64,000 bases of DNA from Paraburkholderia haematera (GTDB taxonomy: Bacteria > Pseudomonadota > Gammaproteobacteria > Burkholderiales > Burkholderiaceae), in the NCBI RefSeq assembly GCF_905220975.1, contig NZ_CAJNBK010000029.1, positions 17,356 through 81,355 on the forward strand, in the 5' to 3' direction. Shown piece by piece: positions 17,445-25,243 of this stretch. The notes under the pieces were generated by a model that did not search any database, was not told the origin of the DNA, and worked only from the letters and a program-made list of their open reading frames with translations. Position numbers and translations under genes: made by a program. Position 1 is the stretch's first letter; every line of letters begins with the position of its first letter.

Positions 17445-18422
17445 ATGACGCGTAGCTACTCGAACTGGTTCGTGCGGGCGCGGCTCAAGACGCGGCAGTT
17501 ACTGCTGCTCGCAGCGATGGAGGAGGAGGGCAACGTCCGGCGGGCCGCCGACGTGCTCGGCATGACCCAGCCCGCCGCGTCGCGGCTTCTGAAAGAGCTG
17601 GAGGACATGCTGGAGGTGAGTCTGTTCGACCGTACGCCGCACGGTATGCACGCCACCCTGTACGGCGAAGTGATGATCCGTCACGCGCGCATGGTGCTCT
17701 CGAATCTCAGCCACGCGCATGACGAAATCTCGGCGCTGCGTGCCGGTCTGGCCGGCCAGGTGCGGATCGGCGTGATTGCCGCGGCCGCCGCCACGATGGT
17801 CCCGCGTGCCATCGCCGACGTGAAAAAGCGTTATCCCCAGTTACAAATCTGGGCGGAAGTGGAAACGTCAGACGTGATGCTGCCGAAACTCGCCGAAGGC
17901 GAACTGGACATCATGATCGGCCGGGTATTGGAGCGGCAAAATCAGTTCAAGACCGAAATCCGCTACGAACCGCTCGCCGACGAACCGCTGTGCGTGGTGG
18001 CGCGTCCCGGCCATCCTCTCGAAAATGAAACAGGTTTGACACTGCGGGGAATCGTCAACGCAAGCTGGGTTTTGCACCCGCCCGGCAGTGTTTTACGCCA
18101 TCGCTTTGATCTGATGTTTTCGCAGATTGGACTGAATCCGCCCCAAAACGTCGTCAATACGAACAATTTTCTGGCGATTTCGAGCTTATTGCTCCAAAGC
18201 GACATGTTGGCGGTTTTACCTGATGAAGTGGCGCGTCAGTACCAACAGTACGGTGTTCTCAAGCGTATACCGATCGATTTACCGTACAGAATGGATACAT
18301 TCGGTATCATCACGCGCCAGTCGCACCTGCTTTCGCCGGCGGCCTCCGTCGTCCTCGAAGCCTTACGGGAGGCCGCGGGCGAGGTCTACGGCACCGCCTT
18401 CGAGGCGCCAGTGGCGCGATAA
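17445..18422 (+). CDS. LysR-family regulator (GbpR-like)
   Basis: LysR-type transcription factor, 325 aa. The N-terminal winged HTH is LLLLAAMEEEGNVRRAADVLGMTQPAASRLLKELE (wing VSLFDRTPHGM), followed by a two-lobed effector domain. Start at 17445 follows an AAGGAGA site; the longer frame from 17382 crosses the promoter. The RARLKTRQL start and NVRRAADVLGMTQPA resemble regulators of sugar-binding-protein genes (GbpR type). It is divergent from the arabinose-type operon, its likely target, with L-arabinose or a pathway intermediate as likely inducer. Confidence 0.85.
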   Translation: MTRSYSNWFVRARLKTRQLLLLAAMEEEGNVRRAADVLGMTQPAASRLLKELEDMLEVSLFDRTPHGMHATLYGEVMIRHARMVLSNLSHAHDEISALRAGLAGQVRIGVIAAAAATMVPRAIADVKKRYPQLQIWAEVETSDVMLPKLAEGELDIMIGRVLERQNQFKTEIRYEPLADEPLCVVARPGHPLENETGLTLRGIVNASWVLHPPGSVLRHRFDLMFSQIGLNPPQNVVNTNNFLAISSLLLQSDMLAVLPDEVARQYQQYGVLKRIPIDLPYRMDTFGIITRQSHLLSPAASVVLEALREAAGEVYGTAFEAPVAR

Positions 18423-18434
18423 ATGCTTCTCCCA

Positions 18435-18470
18435 TTGCGATAGTCGCAATTGCAGCCGGCCTTCGGCTGG
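18435..18470 (+). terminator. Two adjacent hairpins downstream of the LysR gene
   Basis: Perfect hairpin ATTGCGA-TAG-TCGCAAT (18435-18451) directly followed by CAGCCG-GCCTT-CGGCTG (18454-18470). No U-run follows, so they are not a standard intrinsic terminator; they may mark a 3' end or a processing site. Confidence 0.35.
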
Positions 18471-18573
18471 GGAGGGACACGCGATGTACACCCAACACCG
18501 AAAACGGCAACGCGCCGTCGACGATTCTTTTTCTGTTCGCTCCGGTGGAGCGAGCGCCTGGTTCAGTAACGGC

Positions 18574-19128
18574 ATGGCTCTCAAATCGACGATTTACAAG
18601 GCGGAACTTCAGATCGCCAACATGGACCGGCACTACTACGCCGACCATTCCCTGACGATCGCTCGCCATCCTTCGGAAACCGACGAACGGATGATGGTCC
18701 GCGTCGCCGCGTTCGCACTGTTCGCGCAGGAACGCCTCGAATTCTGCAAAGGTTTGTCGGACGTCGACGAACCGGACCTCTGGCAGAAGGACCTCACCGG
18801 TGCGATCGAAACCTGGATTGAAGTCGGCCAGCCGGACGAACGGCGCATTGCCAAGGCAAGCGGCCGCTCGACCGACGTGATCGTGATCGCCTATGGCGGC
18901 CGCACGTCGGACATCTGGTGGCAAGGGGTGCGCAGCAAGGTCGAGCGCATGCGCAATGTCACGGTCTGGACACTCGGCGAAGACGTGGCCGCCGCGCTCG
19001 GCAAGCTTGCCGAGCGGACCATGCGTCTGCAATGCACCGTGCAGGACGGCGAAGCATGGCTCGGCAGCGCCGACGCCGATGCGGTGAAAATCGAGTGGAC
19101 GGTGCTGAAGGCGCCCGCCAAGGCTTGA
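18574..19128 (+). CDS. yaeQ: YaeQ family protein
   Basis: Conserved protein of 184 aa, PD-(D/E)xK-nuclease-like fold by family, role uncertain. The YaeQ start MALKSTIYKAELQIANMDRHYY is clear, as are the typical HPSETDERMMVR and LWQKDLTGAIETWIEVGQPDERR segments. Start at 18574 is set by family length; the open frame continues upstream to 18223 over the previous gene's end and hairpins. No strong ribosome site precedes the ATG. It converges with the VOC gene. Confidence 0.87.
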   Translation: MALKSTIYKAELQIANMDRHYYADHSLTIARHPSETDERMMVRVAAFALFAQERLEFCKGLSDVDEPDLWQKDLTGAIETWIEVGQPDERRIAKASGRSTDVIVIAYGGRTSDIWWQGVRSKVERMRNVTVWTLGEDVAAALGKLAERTMRLQCTVQDGEAWLGSADADAVKIEWTVLKAPAKA

Positions 19129-19252
19129 TTGCTCTTGATCACGCCGGCAGCGCATGCCGCATGAGTTCGTCTACGGCTGTGCGCGCCCGGCTGCCTTGAC
19201 GCCGGCCTGTGGCGCGGGCCTGAAGTCGACGGCCACGCCTTTTATGGCGACA

Positions 19253-19678
19253 TCATAGCGACGTCACACGCGAGGCTTCGGGCGGCCCTTTGAGTTCGAC
19301 CATATTGCCCTCCGGGTCGAACAGGTACAGCGACTGCCCAAACCCATCCGCGCCATAGCGCAAAGCCGGCTCGCCTGGCCGCGCGCCGTGTTCGGCCAGA
19401 TGCGCTGCGAGCGCCTCGGCGTCGAATGGCTCGACGCGCAAACACAAGTGATCCATATTCCGTCCCGCGCCCGGCACGCCGTTTTCGGGGTGATCGAGCT
19501 TCCCACCGACCTTTAACAGGTCGATCAGCGAGCGCCCCGCGCGCAATTGCGTCAGGCCCAGATCGGCCTGCTCCTTCTCGACGCTGCAACCGAGCACCTC
19601 GCAGTAAAAACGCGTCATCTCCGGAACGTTCGATGCCCGAATGACAATGTGATCGATCTCGCGAATGTGGATTTTCAT
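19253..19678 (-). CDS. VOC (glyoxalase/bleomycin resistance) superfamily protein
   Basis: Single-domain vicinal-oxygen-chelate protein of about 141 aa. It opens IREIDHIVIRASNVPEMTRFYCEVLG, with the first metal-ligand His in DHIVIR; MDHLCLRVE supplies the second conserved His and LYLFDPEGNMVELKG the C-terminal Glu. These are the ligand positions of a metal-dependent VOC enzyme, so lyase or dioxygenase activity is plausible, but the substrate is unknown. The start at 19678 is by homology; the frame runs further upstream without family sequence. Confidence 0.85.
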   Translation of the reverse strand: MKIHIREIDHIVIRASNVPEMTRFYCEVLGCSVEKEQADLGLTQLRAGRSLIDLLKVGGKLDHPENGVPGAGRNMDHLCLRVEPFDAEALAAHLAEHGARPGEPALRYGADGFGQSLYLFDPEGNMVELKGPPEASRVTSL

Positions 19679-19799
19679 ATCGAACGGTCCCTTGGCTGGC
19701 TCGCAGAACGGATGAACAGCAACCAGTGTAGAAGAAAGGAAGGGGCAGCGAGAGCGGGAGATGAACCGGCCGCGAGGGACAGATCGGAAATGCTCAGAC

Positions 19800-19830
19800 G
19801 AAAAAAAGCCCGCTCTATGTGGAGCGGGCT
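19800..19830 (-). terminator. Rho-independent terminator of the small RNA
   Basis: Read on the minus strand: 9-bp perfect stem AGCCCGCTC/GAGCGGGCT (19807-19830) with a 6-nt loop, followed by seven U residues (19801-19807). No minus-strand protein gene lies directly upstream, which is why a small RNA is inferred. Confidence 0.85.
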
Positions 19831-19863
19831 GAATCCATATCAGGAGGAGACATGGAGGAGACA
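19800..19863 (-). ncRNA. Candidate small RNA with two anti-Shine-Dalgarno motifs
   Basis: A roughly 64-nt transcript predicted on the minus strand, with its own promoter (19870-19898) and strong terminator (19800-19830). Between them the RNA carries CUCCUCC twice (complements at 19843-19849 and 19854-19860) as a tandem 11-nt duplication, fully complementary to the GGAGGAG ribosome-binding core and predicted single-stranded. This design is like the CCUCCUCCC-motif small RNAs of alphaproteobacteria, which act on target mRNAs or as protein sponges. No open frame is present. Identity with a named family is not established here. Confidence 0.65.
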
Positions 19864-19869
19864 AGTACT

Positions 19870-19898
19870 AATATACACATGGGGTTGGTGCGACGCAA
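19870..19898 (-). promoter_or_regulatory. Sigma70-like promoter of the small RNA
   Basis: On the minus strand: -35 TTGCGT (19898-19893), 17-nt spacer, -10 TATATT (19875-19870). Expected start at about 19863, directly before the first CUCCUCC motif. Confidence 0.6.
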
Positions 19899-20075
19899 TA
19901 ACTTTTTAAGGGAAAACCCGATATCGTGCCAAATTGTCGCAGTTTGAGGCGAAACGAGCGCCTGGTGGGGCTCGGGCCCTACGAGGAAGCGCAATGACAG
20001 AGCAAGAACCGGGGCGTAGTGTGTCGGCATGCGGCCTACATTGGTGAGCATCGACACCGCCTTTCCGGGACCATC

Positions 20076-21254
20076 ATGAACCGCACCGACCGTACCGATA
20101 TCGTCGACGAAACCGCCGTCGGCACCACCCGCTGGAGCACCGACGCCGAGCGTTGGGAAGCCGTCAACCGCCGCGAGCCGCAGGCCGACGGCGCGTTCTT
20201 CTACGCCGTCAAAACGACGGGCGTGTTCTGCCGGCCGTCCTGCGCGTCGCGCCAGCCGCGCCGCGAAAACGTCGCTTTCTTCACCGACGCAAACGCCGCG
20301 CGCGCCGCGGGCTATCGCGATTGCAAGCGTTGCCAGCCTGGCGGCCTGCCGCGCGAGCTGGAGATCGTCAATCGCGCTTGCGCCGCGCTGGATGCCGATC
20401 CGCAACAACGCCTCACGCTCGCGCAATTGAGCGATGCGGTGCACGTCAGCCCGTTCCACTTGCAGCGCCTGTTCAAGCGCGTGGTGGGCGTGTCGCCGCG
20501 TCAGTATCAGGCCGCGCAGCGCGGCGCCGCGTTGCGCGATGCGCTGCAGAGCGGCTCGGACGTGACGCGCGCCACGCTGGATGCCGGCTTCGGCTCACCC
20601 TCGCGGATGTACGACAGCGCCTCGGCTGAATTGGGCATGGCGCCGTCCGCGTTCCGCCGCAAAGGCGCGGGGCTCACCGTGCGCTACGCCAGCGCGCTGA
20701 CCTCCCTCGGCTTCGTGCTGGTGGCGGCAACCGACAAAGGCATCTGCAAAATCGGTTTCGGCGACGATGCCGCGATACTCGCCGACGATCTGCGCGGCGA
20801 GTTCGCCAACGCCGATCTGGTCGAAGACGCAACACGGCTCGCACCGTTCATCGCGCAGATCAAAGCCTATCTGGACGGCACGCGTCAGGACTTCGACCTG
20901 CCTCTGGACATCGCCGCGACCGCGTTCCGGCAACGCGTATGGGACGCGCTGCGGCGCATTCCTTACGGTGAGACGCGCAGCTATTCCCAGATCGCGGAAG
21001 CGGTCGGCTCGCCGCGGGCCGTACGCGCGGTGGCCAGCGCGTGCGCGACGAATCCGGTCGCGCTGGCGATTCCATGTCATCGCGTCGTGCAAAAGGGCGG
21101 GGCGCTCGCAGGGTATCGCTGGGGCCTGCCGCGCAAGGCCGCGCTGCTCGACAATGAAGCCCAGCACGCCGGCGGCGTTTCGCTCGATGAACCCAATCGC
21201 CGCGAGCACGCAGCCGTGACTGCCCCCCTCACCAACCTGGACCACGCCGCGTGA
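20076..21254 (+). CDS. ada: Ada: methylphosphotriester/O6-methylguanine methyltransferase and regulator
   Basis: Bifunctional alkylation-repair protein and transcription activator, 392 aa. The N-terminal Ada zinc domain has Cys52, Cys56, Cys83 and Cys86 (FCRPSC and CKRC), of which the first is the usual methyl acceptor. An AraC-type HTH follows (LAQLSDAVHVSPFHLQRLFKR). The C-terminal MGMT domain has the acceptor Cys334 in IPCHRVV. It overlaps alkA by GTGA, so the two form an adaptive-response operon; methylated Ada would activate it. A short non-conserved tail follows the MGMT domain. Confidence 0.94.
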   Translation: MNRTDRTDIVDETAVGTTRWSTDAERWEAVNRREPQADGAFFYAVKTTGVFCRPSCASRQPRRENVAFFTDANAARAAGYRDCKRCQPGGLPRELEIVNRACAALDADPQQRLTLAQLSDAVHVSPFHLQRLFKRVVGVSPRQYQAAQRGAALRDALQSGSDVTRATLDAGFGSPSRMYDSASAELGMAPSAFRRKGAGLTVRYASALTSLGFVLVAATDKGICKIGFGDDAAILADDLRGEFANADLVEDATRLAPFIAQIKAYLDGTRQDFDLPLDIAATAFRQRVWDALRRIPYGETRSYSQIAEAVGSPRAVRAVASACATNPVALAIPCHRVVQKGGALAGYRWGLPRKAALLDNEAQHAGGVSLDEPNRREHAAVTAPLTNLDHAA

Positions 21255-22168
21255 GCACGCTTGACGACGTCGCAACACTCGAATTGCCGTTCAAACCACC
21301 CTTCGACTGGCCACGCCTGCTGCGCTTTTTCGGCGGACGCGCGACGCCCGGCGTCGAAGCGGTCGAAGACGGCGCCTATCGCCGCGCGATCGATTGGACC
21401 GGCGACAGCGGCACACTGACCGTGCGCCTGCATCCGCGCAAGCGCTGCATCGTCGCCAGCATCGAAGGTCCCGCGAGCCGTCATGCCGACGCGCTCGCCG
21501 CGCCGATCGCGAGAATGTTCGACCTGCACGCCGACCCCAAGAAGATCGGCAACGAACTCGCCGCCGACCCATGGCTCGCGCCGTTGGTCGAAGCCGTGCC
21601 CGGCTTGCGCGTGCCGGGCGCGTGGTCGGGCTTCGAGCTGGTGGTGCGCGCCATCGTCGGGCAGCAGGTCAGCGTGAAGGCGGCGACCACGATCATCGGG
21701 CGATTGGTGCAGCGGGCCGGCGAGCGCATCGAAGGTCATCCGCATGAGCACACCGCGTGGCGCTTTCCGACGCCCGCCGCACTGGCTGCTGTGGATCTGG
21801 AAAAGATCGGCATGCCGGGTAAACGCGTAGCCGCGTTGCAAGGCTTCGCGCATGCCGTGGCTTCAGGCGACGTGCCGCTCGACAGCAACGTCGCCGATGC
21901 CGACAGCCTGCGCGCAGCGTTGCTCGCACTGCCGGGCATCGGTCCGTGGACCGTCGAGTATGTGGCGATGCGCGCATGGCGTGACGCCGACGCCTGGCCC
22001 GCGTGGGACCTCGTGCTGATGCAGTCGATCTGCGCGCGCGATCCGTCGCTCGTGCGGCCCACGCAGCAACGCACTCGCACTGACGCCTGGCGGCCGTGGC
22101 GCGCGTATGCCGCGATGCATCTATGGAACGAGGTCGCGGATCGGGCAGGCGCCGCACGCGGCGGCTGA
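21251..22168 (+). CDS. alkA: DNA-3-methyladenine glycosylase II
   Basis: Helix-hairpin-helix DNA glycosylase, 305 aa, removing alkylated purines. The HhH-GPD region is LPGIGPWTVEYVAMRAW, with the catalytic Asp253 in PAWDLVL. The middle contains VVRAIVGQQVSVKAATTI, a typical AlkA segment. The GTG start overlaps the ada stop (GTGA), showing translational coupling. The N-terminal ~100 residues match the AlkA TBP-like domain in length. Confidence 0.92.
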   Translation: MSTLDDVATLELPFKPPFDWPRLLRFFGGRATPGVEAVEDGAYRRAIDWTGDSGTLTVRLHPRKRCIVASIEGPASRHADALAAPIARMFDLHADPKKIGNELAADPWLAPLVEAVPGLRVPGAWSGFELVVRAIVGQQVSVKAATTIIGRLVQRAGERIEGHPHEHTAWRFPTPAALAAVDLEKIGMPGKRVAALQGFAHAVASGDVPLDSNVADADSLRAALLALPGIGPWTVEYVAMRAWRDADAWPAWDLVLMQSICARDPSLVRPTQQRTRTDAWRPWRAYAAMHLWNEVADRAGAARGG

Positions 22169-22508
22169 GGTTGCACGGCGGCCGGGGGAGTAAGGCCGCA
22201 TGACGTGGTGAATCGGCCCGGCGGTTGCGAGCGGCAGTTGAGGCCCTGCACGCCGGTCAGGAACCAAAGCGGGTCGCGCCTCTGGCATGTGATCGGCAGC
22301 GTAACAAGGTGATGGGCAGGCAGTTTCGTATCGAAATTAGGCCAGGTTGTGTCGTCCGAGGGCCTGCCGAAGCGGCCTCAAGCAGCCGTTGTGGCGAGAT
22401 GTTAAAGTGCCCGCTACCCGAAAATTCCGCCGAACGTTGTCAACCGCGCAGTGCTGCATGATCGCAGTGAAGCGGCACATGGCGGCCGACAACGCCCGAC
22501 TCGCATCA
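22169..22508. other. Intergenic region upstream of gshA
   Basis: 340 bp between alkA and gshA. Nothing coding is convincing. A TTAAAG -10-like element near 22402 may belong to a gshA promoter, but no good -35 was found. No terminator with a U-run follows alkA. Confidence 0.4.
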
Positions 22509-24125
22509 ATGCCAAACACGACACCTTCCCGCACGAACGACGCGTTATTGCACCGCCTGTCCGTGCTGACCGCGGGCCCGCAGCGCGACGCGCTGATACG
22601 CGGCCTGCGCGGCATCGAAAAGGAAAGCCTGCGCGTGACGCACGACGGCAAGCTGGCCATGACGCCGCATTCGCGCGCTCTCGGTTCGGCGCTTACGCAT
22701 CCGTCGCTCACCACCGACTATTCCGAAGCGTTGCTCGAACTGATTACGCCGGCCGAGCACGACGTCTCGATCACGCTCGAGAAGCTCGATACGCTGCATC
22801 GTTTTGTCTACGCAGAACTCGGCGACGAGGTCTTGTGGAACAACTCGATGCCGGGCCTGCTGCCCGAGACGGACGACGGTATTCCGATCGCGCATTACGG
22901 CACGTCGAATATCGGCAAACTGAAGTACGTGTACCGGGTTGGCCTGGCGCTCCGTTACGGCCGCACGATGCAATGCATTGCGGGGATCCACTACAACTAT
23001 TCGCTGAGCGAAGAAGTGTGGCGGGCGCTGCATGCCGACCAGCAATCCACGGCCAACGCCGTCGATTTCCAGTCCGACCGTTACCTCGCGCTGATCCGCA
23101 ATTTCCGCCGTACCAACTGGCTGTTGATGTACCTGTTCGGGGCATCGCCGGCGCTGGATCGCCGATTCCTCCGCGATCGCCAGCACACGCTCGAGACCTT
23201 CGACGCCGACACGCTGTATCGCCCGTATGCGACCAGCTTGCGCATGAGCGACCTCGGCTACTCGAACACCACGGCGCAAGCCGCGCTGCGCGCCGACTAC
23301 GACACGCTGCCGGGCTACCTCGACGCGCTCGCGAAGGCCGTGAGCCAGCCGTATCCCGCGTACGAGGCGATTGGCACGCAGCGCGACGGCGAGTGGGTGC
23401 AGATCAACACGAACGTGCTGCAGATCGAAAACGAGTTCTATTCGACGATCCGTCCGAAGCGCGTTACGTATCCGGGCGAGCGTCCGCTGCATGCGCTGGC
23501 TGCGCGCGGCGTGCAGTATGTCGAAGTGCGCTGCATGGACATCGATCCGTTTGAGCCGACCGGCATTTCGCTGGAGACGTCGCGTTTTCTCGACGCTTAC
23601 CTGCTGGTGTGCGCGCTCGACGACAGCGCGTTGTTGCCGCCGGACGCGTACGCGGAGGCGAATCAGAACTTCGGCCGCGTGACGATGGAAGGCCGCAAAC
23701 CGGGCCTCGAACTGACACGCGACGGCAACCCGATCGCGATGACGGATTGGGCGAACGAACTGCTCGTCAAAATCGACGCAGCCGCGGCAACGCTCGACGC
23801 ATTGCACGGCGGCGACGCGCACGCGCGCGCGGTAGCGGTTCAGCGAGCGAAACTGGCGGACGCCTCGCTGACGCCCTCCGCGCGCGTGTTGCGGACCATG
23901 CGCGAAAAACAGCAGGGCTTCCTCGCGTTCGGCCTCGCGCAAAGCGAAGCGCACGCCGCTTATTTCCGCTCGCGTCCGCTAGATGCCGCGCAGACCAAGG
24001 AGTTTGCCGATCTTGCTGCGCAGTCGCTCGCAGAGCAGGCGAAACTTGAACGGGAAGAGGTGGGTTCATTCGACGCCTTTGTCGCGGCATACCGGGCGTA
24101 CACACTGAACCGGTTTAGCGTCTAA
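22509..24125 (+). CDS. gshA: Glutamate-cysteine ligase
   Basis: First enzyme of glutathione synthesis (L-Glu + L-Cys + ATP), cytosolic, 538 aa from the chosen start, the usual length for the proteobacterial type. Marks: GIEKESLRV at the glutamate/ATP site, TTDYSEALLELITP, IAGIHYNYSL, YVEVRCMDIDPFEP and VTMEGRKPGLEL. The start is uncertain: in-frame ATGs at 22458, 22479 and 22509 all lack a strong ribosome site; 22509 is nearest the conserved region. A perfect 12-bp terminator hairpin follows. Confidence 0.92.
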   Translation: MPNTTPSRTNDALLHRLSVLTAGPQRDALIRGLRGIEKESLRVTHDGKLAMTPHSRALGSALTHPSLTTDYSEALLELITPAEHDVSITLEKLDTLHRFVYAELGDEVLWNNSMPGLLPETDDGIPIAHYGTSNIGKLKYVYRVGLALRYGRTMQCIAGIHYNYSLSEEVWRALHADQQSTANAVDFQSDRYLALIRNFRRTNWLLMYLFGASPALDRRFLRDRQHTLETFDADTLYRPYATSLRMSDLGYSNTTAQAALRADYDTLPGYLDALAKAVSQPYPAYEAIGTQRDGEWVQINTNVLQIENEFYSTIRPKRVTYPGERPLHALAARGVQYVEVRCMDIDPFEPTGISLETSRFLDAYLLVCALDDSALLPPDAYAEANQNFGRVTMEGRKPGLELTRDGNPIAMTDWANELLVKIDAAAATLDALHGGDAHARAVAVQRAKLADASLTPSARVLRTMREKQQGFLAFGLAQSEAHAAYFRSRPLDAAQTKEFADLAAQSLAEQAKLEREEVGSFDAFVAAYRAYTLNRFSV

Positions 24126-24152
24126 ACGACGAACGTAGGCTGCGGTGGGCTC

Positions 24153-24184
24153 ATGCCGTTCAGTTAGCACTGAACGGCATTTTC
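24153..24184 (+). terminator. Terminator after gshA
   Basis: Perfect 12-bp stem ATGCCGTTCAGT (24153-24164) / ACTGAACGGCAT (24169-24180), loop TAGC, followed by TTTCATT. Confidence 0.75.
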
Positions 24185-24382
24185 ATTGGTGAAGCCGGAA
24201 TCGTCGCTGCGTGCCGCATATTCCTTTTGCGGCGGTAACGTCTACATAAAGCGATGCTGGCCGTGCGGCCATGGCGGCAATATCTCCGCATGTTCAGGCG
24301 ATTCGCCAACGCGTATGAAACACCGTGCTGGGGATGCGGTCCAACTTTCATGACACGGGCCGGAGAGGGAGGCTTCAACGTG

Positions 24383-24874
24383 ATGAAAAAAGGTCTGTTG
24401 GCCGTATTGTGCGTGGCGGCGGCGGCGGGGTGTTCGACGCAGGGGCAGGTCAATCCGGACGTCATGCAGATCGCGACTACACCGTTGACGTGTTCGACCA
24501 AGGCTGAGTGTGATGTCTGGTGGCAACGTGCGCAGACGTGGGTAGCGGGGCATTCGACGTACAAGATCGAATCCGCGACTGACACACTGATCCAGACTGC
24601 GGGTCCGGATGGCGGCAGGCGTGCGCTGGCTTACCAGATAACGCGCACGGCGAACCCTGACGGCACGGCAACGATTGGATTTGCGGCGCACTGCGATGGG
24701 TCGATGGGATGCAAACCGAACCCGTGGGAGGCGGGCGCCGACTTCAAGGAATACGTACGAGGCACGGCGGCGGACGCGCCGAGAAAGGGTGAGAAGCTAT
24801 CGCAACCTGCACCGACGGCGAGGCATCCGGATGCCTCGGGACAATCGATCTCGGGGGACGCGATAACGCAGTGA
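24383..24874 (+). CDS. Predicted lipoprotein, function unknown
   Basis: 163-aa exported lipoprotein. The N-terminus MKKGLLAVLCVAAAAGCSTQ gives a signal peptide with lipobox AAGC, lipidation at Cys18. The mature part has four further cysteines (LTCSTKAECD and HCDGSMGCK), possibly two disulfides. No family was named with confidence. ATG at 24383 is preceded by GTG; a GGGAGG site lies upstream. The open frame back to 24254 is not needed. A repeat copy starts 88 nt after the stop. Confidence 0.75.
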   Translation: MKKGLLAVLCVAAAAGCSTQGQVNPDVMQIATTPLTCSTKAECDVWWQRAQTWVAGHSTYKIESATDTLIQTAGPDGGRRALAYQITRTANPDGTATIGFAAHCDGSMGCKPNPWEAGADFKEYVRGTAADAPRKGEKLSQPAPTARHPDASGQSISGDAITQ

Positions 24875-24961
24875 GGGGGAGATGCTCACGCACAAAACTG
24901 CGAGCATGGCACTGAGAAACTCACCACCCAAAAAGACCGCAAGTGGTGTTAAGAACTACGC

Positions 24962-25206
24962 ATCGGCGCGCGCAGCGCCGCCGGAAGAATGACGCCCTTG
25001 TCACTAACGCCGAATGTGCGAAAACACAGATTCCAGATGCACCACTACCGTGGCTGCGCGGGGGACCCGCTTAAGAGCTAGCGGTTTGAGCCGCTTTCTT
25101 TTGCCTACTTTTCTTTGCGGCAGGCAAAGAAAAGTAGGTGCCGCCCCGCACAGGGGCGACGCTAATGGACCAATAAGAAAACAAGGAAAGGCCAACGCCG
25201 CAGGCA
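24962..25206 (+). repeat. Dispersed ~240-bp repeat, copy A
   Basis: Forward copy of a repeat seen four times in the window. Left end CGGCGCGCGCAGCGCCG; a middle block ATTCCAGATGCACCACTACC; hairpin AGCGG-TTTGAG-CCGCT; a 15-bp perfect palindrome CCTACTTTTCTTTGC/GCAAAGAAAAGTAGG with 5-nt loop at 25104-25138; right end GAAAACAAGGAAAGGCCAAC. It carries no transposase and no convincing gene. It separates the lipoprotein gene from the 3' end of the drug-pump gene. Confidence 0.85.
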
Positions 25207-25243
25207 CGCAGACAGCAAGCGCCGCGCAGGCAACAGAAAAAAC

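Noticed and set aside
22545..23954. Long minus-strand frame opposite gshA
   Set aside because: Same reason: shadow frame with no domain; gshA is certain.
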